Shown: positions 1 to 6,637, counted from the stretch's first letter. The stretch: 7,161 bases of DNA from Desulfatirhabdium butyrativorans (GCA_022736535.1 DZCT01000265.1:1-7161); one strand, 5' to 3'. Notes: generated by a model not told the origin, from the sequence alone. Program-made: numbers and translations.

Positions 1-13
1 TTCCGTTGCGGTT

Positions 14-138
14 CTCGTTTCCACGCGGAGCGTGGGAGCGTCCGGAGTGCTGAAATGCCTGATTTTATAAAACGGTTCAGCACCGGGGGCGGACGTGGAG
101 CGTCCGGACTGCATTGACCCCCTCCGCGTGAGAACGAG
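14..138. repeat. MITE-like palindromic element, copy 1 (~125 bp)
   Basis: Terminal inverted repeats lie at 14-32 and 120-138 and match at 16 of 19 positions (outer sequence CTCGTT). The left arm is itself a small hairpin: CCACGC (21-26), loop gga, GCGTGG (30-35). The motif GGAGCGTCCGGACTGCATT at 97-115 recurs exactly at 7001-7019 inside a second element of nearly equal length (123 bp), at the same distance (23 bp) from the right end and in the same orientation. A weaker internal copy of the motif starts at 35. No coding capacity is seen. The pattern suggests a non-autonomous, dispersed element; that it was ever mobile is inference. Confidence 0.65.
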
Positions 139-269
139 TTCAACTGCGTAACTCGTAAAAATATTAAATACGCTCCATAAACCTCCGTGTTTAAAATAAG
201 GACATTCCTTTGTGCGTCAAGAGATGAATCGGAAAAAAATAGGGAAAACTGCCCTGTCCGAGAAAAAAA

Positions 270-298
270 TTGACTTGAACCCCTTATATCGGATAAAA
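270..298 (+). promoter_or_regulatory. Weak promoter candidate upstream of radical SAM gene
   Basis: TTGACT at 270-275 is a good -35 match. A poor -10 (ATAAAA, 293-298) follows after 17 bp; GATAAA at 292-297 with 16 bp is an alternative. Transcription would start near 305, leaving a very short leader that still contains the AGGAG site at 309-313. The -10 match is weak, so this is only a candidate. Confidence 0.3.
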
Positions 299-313
299 GG
301 AGACTTTCAGGAG
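296..313 (+). promoter_or_regulatory. Shine-Dalgarno sites that fix the TTG start at 322
   Basis: AAAGGAGA (296-303) and AGGAG (309-313) precede the TTG at 322. The second site is 8 bases from the start codon, an ideal spacing. An in-frame TGA at 271-273 closes the frame upstream, and the first in-frame ATG comes only about 60 codons into the gene, after the first strand of the B12-binding fold, so TTG 322 is the only convincing start. Confidence 0.7.
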
Positions 314-321
314 AAAACATA

Positions 322-1938
322 TTGCCGGACATTCTTCTCATACAGCCGCCGATCAGGGATTTTTATCTCACGGCAAAAAGAACCGTTCCTTACGGGCTTG
401 CCTGCATTGCCGCCGCGCTCAGGGACGCGGGATTTTCCGTGGAAATTCTCGACGGGCTTGCGACCGCCAAATCACGAGTCGTTGATCTGCCCCCGGAAAT
501 GACTTATCTCAGAGAATATTACGCAAAGCCTGATATTTCTCCTTTTGCTTTATTTTATCATTTCAGACACTTCGGCTACAGCTTTGAGCATATCGGGAAA
601 AAAGCCAAAGATTCCGGAGCATTTCTCGTGGGAATTTCTTCGCTTTTCACAGCGTACAGCGATGAGGCATTGGAAACTGCCCGAATCATCAGAAAATTTC
701 ATCCCACATGCCAAATCGTACTCGGCGGGCATCATCCCACCGCCATGCCGGAAAAAGTCATGGAATGTCAGGCAGTTGATTTTGTCCTCCGGGGAGAAGG
801 AGAAGCCGCTATGCCCGCGCTCGCCGAAATTCTGAAATCATCTCCACGCCCCGACCTTGCCGCTGTTCCGGGAATTGTGTTTCGGAAACCGGACGGGACC
901 TTGCATATCAGCGAACCGGCAATGATGAAACATCTTGACGATTATCCGTTGCCCGCAATGGACTTGGTGAAACATGCCTTTTACAAACGAGGAAAAAAAG
1001 CCAGCACGGTGGTTGCAGCGAGTCGCGGATGTCCTATGAAATGCAGCTATTGCTGTGTGGGAACTTCATCGTTGCGTTACCGGCGGCGAAGCGTCGAATC
1101 GGTTCTCCGTGAAATCGAAATTGCCGTCACGCAATATGATGCCGGATTCATTGACTTTGAAGACGAAAATCTCTCTTTGAATCGGAAGTGGTTTTTGGAA
1201 TTGCTGCATGAGATAAAACGGCGATTCGGCGGACTTGAACTCAGAGCCATGAACGGGCTTTTTCCGCCTTCTTTGGATGATGAGGAAATTATTCGGGCAA
1301 TGAAATCGGCGGGTTTTAAAACGCTGAATCTTTCTGTGGGAACGACTTCGCCGGAGCAACTGAAAAGATTCCGAAGACCGGATGTAGGAGAAGCGGTTCG
1401 GCATCTGATGCGGCTTGCCGAAAAATACGGTCTTGAAGTCGTGTGCTATGTGATTGCCGGCGCGCCGGGGCAGAATGCGGAAGATTCTGTTTCGGATATT
1501 GTCCGGCTTGCCCGGCAAAACGCGCTTGTAGGCGTGTCTGTTTTTTATCCCGCGCCCGGAAGTGCGGATTTTGCGCTGTGCCAGACAGAAGGGCTTCTGC
1601 CGCCGCATCTGTCGCTGATGCGCTCCGACGCGCTGCCGATTTCCCATGCGACCACAAGGCTTGAATCTGTCACGCTTCTGAGACTGGCGAGAATCGCCAA
1701 TTTCATCAAATCGCTGACAGATACGGGCGAATTGCTTCCTGAAGCCTCGCTCTTTCCGGAAGATGCAGTTGTGAATCTGCATGACAGAAAAGCGGTCGGA
1801 AAACAGCTTCTCGGATGGTTTCTGCACGACGGCAAAATCCGGGGGCTGACGCCCGAAGGCGAAATTTTCGAGCATAAGGTTTCAGCAAAGCTTGCGAAAA
1901 AATTCATACACTGTCTGAACCCTGATTCACCTGATTAA
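322..1938 (+). CDS. B12-binding domain radical SAM protein, substrate unknown
   Basis: The 538-residue product has an N-terminal cobalamin-binding Rossmann domain (about residues 1-170) followed by a radical SAM TIM barrel. The B12 part shows DILLIQPP at the start, the VLGGHHP segment (H137-H138) and VLRGEGE (155-161). The linker carries DDYPLPAMD (206-214), typical of this class. The radical SAM signature is C237-x3-C241-x2-C244, which binds a [4Fe-4S] cluster. Later landmarks are FEDEN (279-283), LSVGTTSPEQ starting at 337, and AGAPGQ (379-384), a GxPGE-like turn. No DxHxxG histidine motif is visible in the B12 domain, so cobalamin would bind without a protein histidine ligand, as in BchE-like members. 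The family methylates unactivated carbons or phosphorus, or forms rings, in cofactor, lipid and natural-product pathways. The protein is probably cytosolic, since no signal peptide or membrane segment is seen. The neighbours do not reveal a pathway. The start is TTG, chosen from ribosome-site spacing. The last codons and the TAA stop (1936-1938) lie within the left arm of the inverted repeat 1913-2053. Confidence 0.9.
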   Translation: MPDILLIQPPIRDFYLTAKRTVPYGLACIAAALRDAGFSVEILDGLATAKSRVVDLPPEMTYLREYYAKPDISPFALFYHFRHFGYSFEHIGKKAKDSGAFLVGISSLFTAYSDEALETARIIRKFHPTCQIVLGGHHPTAMPEKVMECQAVDFVLRGEGEAAMPALAEILKSSPRPDLAAVPGIVFRKPDGTLHISEPAMMKHLDDYPLPAMDLVKHAFYKRGKKASTVVAASRGCPMKCSYCCVGTSSLRYRRRSVESVLREIEIAVTQYDAGFIDFEDENLSLNRKWFLELLHEIKRRFGGLELRAMNGLFPPSLDDEEIIRAMKSAGFKTLNLSVGTTSPEQLKRFRRPDVGEAVRHLMRLAEKYGLEVVCYVIAGAPGQNAEDSVSDIVRLARQNALVGVSVFYPAPGSADFALCQTEGLLPPHLSLMRSDALPISHATTRLESVTLLRLARIANFIKSLTDTGELLPEASLFPEDAVVNLHDRKAVGKQLLGWFLHDGKIRGLTPEGEIFEHKVSAKLAKKFIHCLNPDSPD

Positions 1939-2053
1939 AGGATTGACAGGATTTGTGTCAAGCCTTTCGCACTTGTCGGATTTTGCAGACCCGGTGTGAA
2001 CAGGCTGAACAGAAATCAGGAAAATCCTTTAATCCTTTCATCAGGGTTCAGAC
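1913..2053. repeat. 141-bp inverted repeat overlapping the 3' end of the radical SAM gene
   Basis: The arms are 1913-1954 and 2013-2053 with a 58-nt loop. Three blocks pair in register: GTCTGAACCCTGAT (1913-1926) with 2040-2053, GATTAAAGGATT (1933-1944) with 2023-2034, and GATTT (1950-1954) with AAATC (2013-2017). A small TTGACA/TGTCAA hairpin (1943-1948/1956-1961) sits at the loop edge. The coding sequence enters the left arm and ends there. It looks like a dispersed palindromic repeat; AATCCTTTAATC-type repeats are, from memory, common in Desulfobacterales. There is no T-tract after the structure, so it is a poor intrinsic terminator, although it could act as an RNA 3'-end stabiliser. Confidence 0.6.
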
Positions 2054-2079
2054 CTTCACTTCCAACAAATAAATAATCC

Positions 2080-2108
2080 TGTACAATTGCCTTAAATGCT
2101 TTTATAAT
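2080..2108 (+). promoter_or_regulatory. Candidate sigma-70-type promoter of hypB
   Basis: TGTACA (2080-2085) is a four-of-six -35 match, followed after exactly 17 bp by a perfect TATAAT at 2103-2108. Transcription would start near 2115, giving a leader of about 30 bases that contains AAGGA (2134-2138), six bases before the ATG of hypB. This suggests hypB is transcribed independently of the radical SAM gene. Confidence 0.55.
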
Positions 2109-2144
2109 GAAAATAAAAACAGAATTTGAATTTAAGGATTTGAA

Positions 2145-2801
2145 ATGGAAATAAAAGTTGTTCGGAAGGTCTTGGACGTGAATAATATGATGGCGGCGCA
2201 GAACCGGCAACTGTTTGCGGAAAAAGGCATTTTTGTTCTGAATCTGATGAGTTCCCCGGGTTCCGGCAAAACTGCGATTCTTGAGAAAACCCTTTCCCGC
2301 ATTTTGCCGGAAATCAGAACTGCGGTGATTGTCGGAGATATTTGTACCAGCAACGATGCGGATCGCCTTGCGAAAAGCGGCGCGCCCGTGGTTCAGGTGA
2401 ATACAGATGAATTTGGCGGCGACTGCCATCTCGCCGCGCATGTGATCGCCAGCGCGGCGGCAAATCTCAATCTGAATGCAATTGATTTGCTCATTGTGGA
2501 AAATGTCGGCAATCTCGTATGTCCTGCGGAGTTTGACATCGGCGAAAATGCCCGTGCGGTGGTTCTCAGCGTGACCGAAGGAGAAGATAAACCTTTGAAA
2601 TATCCGCTGATGTTCCGAGTCTGCCACGCGGCGATTTTAAACAAAACAGATTTGCTGCCCTATCTCGATTATGACAAAGAAGCGGCTCTCAGAAATATTC
2701 ATCAAATTCATGCAGATATGCCCATATTTGAAATGTCGGCAAAAACGGAACAAGGCTTTGAAGCGTGGCTGAAATGGCTTGGAAAGGGGGTTCGGGGTTA
2801 G
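2145..2801 (+). CDS. hypB: Hydrogenase maturation nickel GTPase HypB
   Basis: HypB is a SIMIBI-class GTPase that works with HypA to deliver nickel to the [NiFe]-hydrogenase large subunit in the cytoplasm (and to urease in some bacteria). The 218-residue product shows the P-loop SSPGSGKT (36-43), GDICTSNDADR (64-74), the metal-site C94-H95 followed by H99 within GGDCHLAAH, the ENVGNLVCP block (119-127, with C126 as a further metal ligand), the G4 motif NKTD (166-169) and a G5-like SAK (198-200). The ATG at 2145 has AAGGA six bases upstream. The N-terminal CxxCGC high-affinity nickel motif and the His-rich stretch of E. coli- or rhizobium-type HypB are absent, so this is the short core form, as in many archaea and bacteria. 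No hypA is adjacent. The C-terminal GVRG and the TAG stop (2799-2801) fall at or inside the hairpin repeat 2794-2852, so the tail may be repeat-derived. Confidence 0.93.
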   Translation: MEIKVVRKVLDVNNMMAAQNRQLFAEKGIFVLNLMSSPGSGKTAILEKTLSRILPEIRTAVIVGDICTSNDADRLAKSGAPVVQVNTDEFGGDCHLAAHVIASAAANLNLNAIDLLIVENVGNLVCPAEFDIGENARAVVLSVTEGEDKPLKYPLMFRVCHAAILNKTDLLPYLDYDKEAALRNIHQIHADMPIFEMSAKTEQGFEAWLKWLGKGVRG

Positions 2802-2852
2802 AGGTTCGAGGTCAGAGGCAGGCGCAACCCCTAACCTCTCACCCCTAACCCC
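2794..2852. repeat. Hairpin repeat between hypB and the RNA methyltransferase gene
   Basis: The 22-nt arms 2794-2815 (G-rich, starting GGGGTTAGAGG) and 2831-2852 (C-rich, ending CCCTAACCCC) pair at 18 of 22 positions without gaps; the loop is 15 nt. The hypB stop lies within the left arm. The structure ends only 14 bases before the ATG at 2867. The C-rich strand is not followed by a T-run, so it is not a standard terminator. Similar GGTTAGAGGTTCGAGG tracts occur as dispersed repeats in some genomes (recall, not checked). Confidence 0.6.
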
Positions 2853-2866
2853 TTACCCGTAAATCT

Positions 2867-4264
2867 ATGCCTGTAAAAAAAGGACAAACTCTCGAAATTG
2901 AAATTTCCGACATCACCTTCGGCGGAAAAGGCATCTCGCGGACAGACGGCTTTGTGATTTTCGTGGATCAGACTGTGCCGTCGGATAAGGTGTCGGCACG
3001 CATTGTCAAAAAAAAGAAAAACTACGCCGAAGCCCGTATTGTCGAACTGTTGGAACCGTCTCCGTTCCGAACTGAGCCGAAATGCGCGTACAGCGGCTAT
3101 TGCGGCGGATGCAAATGGCAGTTTCTGCGCTACGACAAACAGCTTGAATACAAGCGCCAGCATGTGGCTGAATCCCTTGAGCATATTGCGCTGATAAAAG
3201 GCGTTCCCGTACATCCGGCTATTCCATCCGAGCAGATTTTCGGATACCGGAACAAGATGGAATTTTCCTGTTCGGACAAAAAATGGCTCATGCCGCAGGA
3301 AATGAACGGCGAAAACACAGATGACGGCATTGCGCTCGGTCTGCATGTGCCGGGGACCTTTTACAAGGTTTTGGATACAAAAGCCTGTCTGCTTCAGCCC
3401 GCACTCGGCAATCAGATTCTTGAAGATGTCAGGGACTTTATCAAACATTCCGCATTGCCGGTTTACGGGCTTCACAGCCACAGCGGATTCTGGCGTTTTC
3501 TCATGCTGAGACATTCTGTAGCGCATGACCGATGGCTCGTGAATCTCATCACCGCATCTGAAAATCGTGAGGCAGTTCAGCCACTTGCAGATTTGCTGGT
3601 GAGCAAATATCCGAACATTGTCTCTGTGGTCAACAATATCTCATCCCGGAAAGCTGCTGTCGCTGTCGGAGAATATGAAATTCCGCTCGCGGGAACTGCG
3701 CCCCTGACCGACAAAATCGCCGGTTTTGAATTTGAAATATCGGCAAATTCTTTTTTCCAGACCAACACCCGGGGCGCGGCGCAGCTGTATGAGACAGTCA
3801 AGATTTACGCGGAACTCACGGGAAAAGAAACAGTTTTAGACCTTTACAGCGGGACAGGGACCATTGCCCTTTCGCTTTCGGATGTAGCAAAACAGGTCAT
3901 CGGAATGGAGATTGCTGCCAGCGCGGTGAGGGATGCGGAAAAGAACTGCCGCATCAATCAGGTCTCCAACTGCCGCTTTGTTGCGGGAGATATAAAAGAT
4001 TTGCTGTCAAAGCTTGATGTCCGCCCCGATGTGATGATTATTGACCCGCCGAGGGATGGAATGCACAAGGATGTAGTCAAGCAGGTCACGGACATGGGAC
4101 CGAAGCGGATTGTCTATGTTTCCTGCAATCCTGCCACGCTGGCGAGAGACCTCGGCATGTTGAAGAAGGACTATCATGTTTCGGAGGTGCAGCCGGCGGA
4201 TATGTTTCCGCATACTTATCATATTGAATCGGTGGCAAAGCTTGACAGAATTGCGGGCAACTGA
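2867..4264 (+). CDS. rlmD: TRAM-domain 23S rRNA (uracil-C5)-methyltransferase, RlmD/RumA family
   Basis: This enzyme family transfers a methyl group from SAM to C5 of a uridine in 23S rRNA (U1939 in E. coli for RlmD). The 465-residue product starts with a TRAM RNA-binding domain (about 6-63, with FGGKGISR). An iron-sulfur motif follows: C73, C79 and C82 (CGGC) with C174 as the likely fourth ligand. The C-terminal Rossmann methyltransferase domain has the SAM loop DLYSGTGTIAL (325-335), IDPPRDG (392-398), the nucleophile SCNP (C420) and the HTYHIESV end motif with the probable general base E454. Length and order fit RumA well. Members of this family can also modify U747 (RlmC, RlmCD) or tRNA U54 (TrmA), so the exact uridine is inferred. 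The ATG at 2867 fits the family N-terminus but has no Shine-Dalgarno sequence; the upstream DNA is the C-rich hairpin repeat. Co-transcription with hypB is possible because the gap is 65 bp. Confidence 0.92.
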   Translation: MPVKKGQTLEIEISDITFGGKGISRTDGFVIFVDQTVPSDKVSARIVKKKKNYAEARIVELLEPSPFRTEPKCAYSGYCGGCKWQFLRYDKQLEYKRQHVAESLEHIALIKGVPVHPAIPSEQIFGYRNKMEFSCSDKKWLMPQEMNGENTDDGIALGLHVPGTFYKVLDTKACLLQPALGNQILEDVRDFIKHSALPVYGLHSHSGFWRFLMLRHSVAHDRWLVNLITASENREAVQPLADLLVSKYPNIVSVVNNISSRKAAVAVGEYEIPLAGTAPLTDKIAGFEFEISANSFFQTNTRGAAQLYETVKIYAELTGKETVLDLYSGTGTIALSLSDVAKQVIGMEIAASAVRDAEKNCRINQVSNCRFVAGDIKDLLSKLDVRPDVMIIDPPRDGMHKDVVKQVTDMGPKRIVYVSCNPATLARDLGMLKKDYHVSEVQPADMFPHTYHIESVAKLDRIAGN

Positions 4265-4269
4265 TCCGA

Positions 4270-4300
4270 GATATGACAACTTTTCAAGAGTTGTCATATC
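4270..4300 (+). terminator. Perfect 12-bp hairpin just after the RNA methyltransferase stop
   Basis: GATATGACAACT (4270-4281) and AGTTGTCATATC (4289-4300) are perfect inverse complements with a 7-nt loop. The stem starts five bases after the TGA stop at 4262-4264. The downstream sequence (CTGTTTCTCTGCTT) is only moderately T-rich, so this may be a weak intrinsic terminator or a 3'-end processing barrier. Confidence 0.45.
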
Positions 4301-4328
4301 CTGTTTCTCTGCTTAAACAATATTCTTT

Positions 4329-4427
4329 TTGGTAGAGGCTCAAACCTGTTGACGGCAATCTTAAGTAAAGCGAGTTTGGAACCCGCTTTACTGAAGATTA
4401 TTATTAACAAGTTTAACCCGCTACCAA
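4329..4427. repeat. 99-nt near-continuous palindrome in the convergent gap, possible + strand terminator
   Basis: The arms 4329-4372 and 4384-4427 (44 nt each) pair in one register with no gaps; I count 34 of 44 Watson-Crick pairs plus three G-T wobbles, around an 11-nt loop. The outer block is TTGGTAG/CTACCAA (7 of 7), the middle block AAACCTGTT/AACAAGTTT (8 of 9) and the inner block 4357-4372/4384-4399 (15 of 16). On the + strand it is followed at once by eight T residues (4428-4435), which would suit termination of the RNA methyltransferase transcript. The complement of 4421-4423 is the TAG stop of the minus-strand methyltransferase gene, so that gene also ends in a repeat arm. Confidence 0.65.
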
Positions 4428-6631
4428 TTTTTTTTCCATTTTTCAAATAATAGCAATTGAAATGGCTCAGTCATTTTATTTTCAGTCTTCTTTATCTCGA
4501 TACGGATGATCTTTTTGAGAAAACCGTCAAAATGCCCCAACGCTTCGGAAAACCAATGATAATTTACAGTTCTGTCCTGTGATGCGCCGGCTGTTTTCAG
4601 CAGTTCGCCCATATAGTACAGAAATAATTTATTATCGCTGTGAGTTGCAACATCCGAATTTAATTTCTCAAGAGTTCGTTTCAGTATTGCCGACGGTTCT
4701 ATGGAAACAGGAATACAGGGAAGTGATTTTTTCTCACATATCAGAACCAAATCCATGTCCATTGCCTGTTTGTTTCGGATATGAGGATTGACTTTATACT
4801 CGCTCATGACCGGAAAAGATTCGACAATCTCAAATCCGCTGTCAGTCAAGGACTGCAAGATAATCCACCATGCCCGCCATTTGGTATGATGAAAAGTAAA
4901 TATCAGTTTTCCCTGATCTTTCAGTATCCGTCCGCTTTCTTTAAACACGTTTGTCAGTAATCGCTGATATGCGTTTTCGTCCTTTTCCATACCCTGATTG
5001 ACAATCGCTTCCGCCTTAGTCGGCACATGGTCTTCAATAAAATACTCATGCCGGACAATCTCACGCAGCCATACATAAAAGAAATTGGAAAGTTCAGAGT
5101 AATGAATACTGTCAAAATACGGGGGATCGGTGATAACAAAATCAGCATAAGTATTCGGAACAGATGATAATTTTGATGAATCGCCGCAGAACAGCCATGC
5201 GCTTTTCGGTGTTTCAAGAAGTTCTTCCAAATCAGATACAAATTGCGCTTCAATGTTTTCAGATGTTGATGATGCAGTTGAAACCTGTCCGTTTCCGTTC
5301 TTGAATTTATCAAAAGGCTGCCTGCAATACTGCTTTGCACGGAAATATCGCTGATAACAGTTTGCAAAGGTGCCGGCGCCTTCCGCGCCGATGCCCCATA
5401 CCGCATTTTCAACCGGCGTGGTTGTCAAGGGCATGGCGTGATAATTGAAAAGGTGATGCAGTTTTCGGTGGGGGTAGTTGTAGGGCGTCATCATGTTGTT
5501 GTATTCCAGCGAATTGGAGAAAATCGTTATAAAAGCATATTGATATTCCTGTTCGGGAATTTTTCTGATGTCTTCAATGAGACAATGAAAAGCAAGGAGT
5601 TGTCTCGCGCTGAATATCTCATGGTAATAGCGGTAGTTGTGATTCAGCCATCGGGCGGATGACGCGCCCGGCATGATGGGCTGAACCGGATGAATCAGTT
5701 TGTCTCCCATGCTGCGGACAGTTTCTTCGATCCGGGCTATATTGGCAAGGTCTTCTGAATCTGGAGATTTATATGTTCTGACGTTGCGGCAGGAACAGAG
5801 ATATTCGACAGCTATCAGCTTTTCAGATAATTTTTGTCCCTTTTTCAAGGTGCTGATTAAAGAGATATTAGAATTACTGCAAGACAGGCAGGTGTAATTG
5901 CCCTGATTAAACGTGCCTCGGTTCGGATCAAAAGAATATCCGCAGGCTTGGCAGATGCTTTCCCCGGAACCGTGCCAGTCATTTAAGGCAAAACATTTCG
6001 GACAAAATGCTGTTGCCGGGTTACGCTGTGACGGAGGAGCATTCCGGCTCAGTCCTCTGTTCAGCAACGCGCATTTGAAGAGATATGCGTTCTGACCGCA
6101 ATGCGGACAAATCACATAACGCACCCAAAACATATATAAACTGTCGGATTCACAATGACATTGCTGACAGCGGGTTTTATAAAGCGATTTTATTTTTTCT
6201 CCGGCAGTTTTCTCCAACTCTGTGTAGTAAAATTCCAATTTTTTCAGATCAATCGCTTTCAGCGTTTCTCTGACAATCCAATATGAAACCGGATTGAGAT
6301 CGCATCCGATCACTTTGGCTCCGAGCCGGTTTGCCTCGACAAGCGTTGTACCGCCGCCCATGAAAGGATCAAAAATAACAGTATCTTTCAAATCGTGTTG
6401 CTGAAAATATTCGCTGGAAGGAGATAATCCGCCGCCCCGGTTTTTAGTAAACAATTTTTGTTCGTTGCGGGCTGCGAGCAGAATCAGTGAGCGAAACAGC
6501 GCGCCGGGACGCCGCGCCCACCATTTGTGCAGGGAGTAAACCGGGCGATAATATTGCCTTTTGCCTGTTTCATCCTGCGCCAGTCTGCTGATGATTTCTT
6601 CGGTTTCATCGGTGATAAATTTATCGGGCAT
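4421..6631 (-). CDS. COG1743/DUF1156-like DNA methyltransferase with three zinc ribbons
   Basis: The 736-residue product resembles the 'adenine-specific DNA methylase with Zn-ribbon' group (COG1743). Near the N-terminus is YYRPVYSLHKWWARRPG (27-43), a DUF1156-type signature. The SAM-binding motif I is DPFMGGGTT (88-96), followed by the acidic motif II residue D111 in VIGCDLNP. The catalytic motif IV is TDPPYFDSIHYSELSNFFYVWL, with DPPY at 502-505, indicating amino-group (N6-adenine or N4-cytosine) methylation. Between motifs I and IV lie paired cysteines that suggest three zinc ribbons: C155/C158 with C175/C178, C210/C213 with C227/C230, and C248/C251 with C279/C281. Motif order I then IV with a long insert is alpha-class-like, the insert being the likely target-recognition region. 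The N-terminal MPDKFITDET has no visible Shine-Dalgarno sequence, and the frame stays open upstream without a good alternative start. No restriction enzyme or other defence gene adjoins it in the window, so it looks orphan; a partner outside the window is possible. DNA target and in vivo role are unknown. Confidence 0.85.
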   Translation of the reverse strand: MPDKFITDETEEIISRLAQDETGKRQYYRPVYSLHKWWARRPGALFRSLILLAARNEQKLFTKNRGGGLSPSSEYFQQHDLKDTVIFDPFMGGGTTLVEANRLGAKVIGCDLNPVSYWIVRETLKAIDLKKLEFYYTELEKTAGEKIKSLYKTRCQQCHCESDSLYMFWVRYVICPHCGQNAYLFKCALLNRGLSRNAPPSQRNPATAFCPKCFALNDWHGSGESICQACGYSFDPNRGTFNQGNYTCLSCSNSNISLISTLKKGQKLSEKLIAVEYLCSCRNVRTYKSPDSEDLANIARIEETVRSMGDKLIHPVQPIMPGASSARWLNHNYRYYHEIFSARQLLAFHCLIEDIRKIPEQEYQYAFITIFSNSLEYNNMMTPYNYPHRKLHHLFNYHAMPLTTTPVENAVWGIGAEGAGTFANCYQRYFRAKQYCRQPFDKFKNGNGQVSTASSTSENIEAQFVSDLEELLETPKSAWLFCGDSSKLSSVPNTYADFVITDPPYFDSIHYSELSNFFYVWLREIVRHEYFIEDHVPTKAEAIVNQGMEKDENAYQRLLTNVFKESGRILKDQGKLIFTFHHTKWRAWWIILQSLTDSGFEIVESFPVMSEYKVNPHIRNKQAMDMDLVLICEKKSLPCIPVSIEPSAILKRTLEKLNSDVATHSDNKLFLYYMGELLKTAGASQDRTVNYHWFSEALGHFDGFLKKIIRIEIKKTENKMTEPFQLLLFEKWKKNW

Positions 6632-6637
6632 ATAGGC

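Larger units (their letters stand above)
1..321. other. Non-coding leader region with repeat and 5' signals
   Basis: No gene is supported in this stretch. The first 138 bases are occupied by a MITE-like palindromic element. Positions 134-140 (ACGAGTT) and 150-156 (AACTCGT) form a 7-bp hairpin at its right border. From about 157 to 269 the sequence is AT-rich with no recognisable RNA gene or riboswitch fold; I looked for a cobalamin riboswitch because the next gene has a B12 domain and could not recognise one. A promoter candidate and two Shine-Dalgarno-like sites lie at 270-313. An overlapping open frame at 212-502 is out of frame with the radical SAM gene and looks spurious. Confidence 0.6.

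Noticed and set aside
14..138. Possible CRISPR repeats in the CTCGTTCCCACGC-type sequence
   Set aside because: Only two inverted arms per element, no regular direct repeat-spacer array and no cas gene.
139..321. Cobalamin riboswitch upstream of the B12 radical SAM gene
   Set aside because: The region is short and AT-rich, and I could not recognise a B12-box-like motif or a multi-helix fold.
1066..1875. Long minus-strand open frame opposite the radical SAM gene
   Set aside because: It encodes an arginine- and phenylalanine-rich sequence without any recognisable domain and lies wholly antisense to a well-supported gene; it is a codon-bias shadow.
2016..2627. Minus-strand open frame opposite hypB
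   Set aside because: It overlaps the inverted repeat and the conserved HypB coding sequence and has no family resemblance.
2831..3526. Minus-strand open frame opposite the RNA methyltransferase gene
   Set aside because: It has no domain signature, ends in the hairpin repeat and is antisense to conserved motifs of the RNA methyltransferase.
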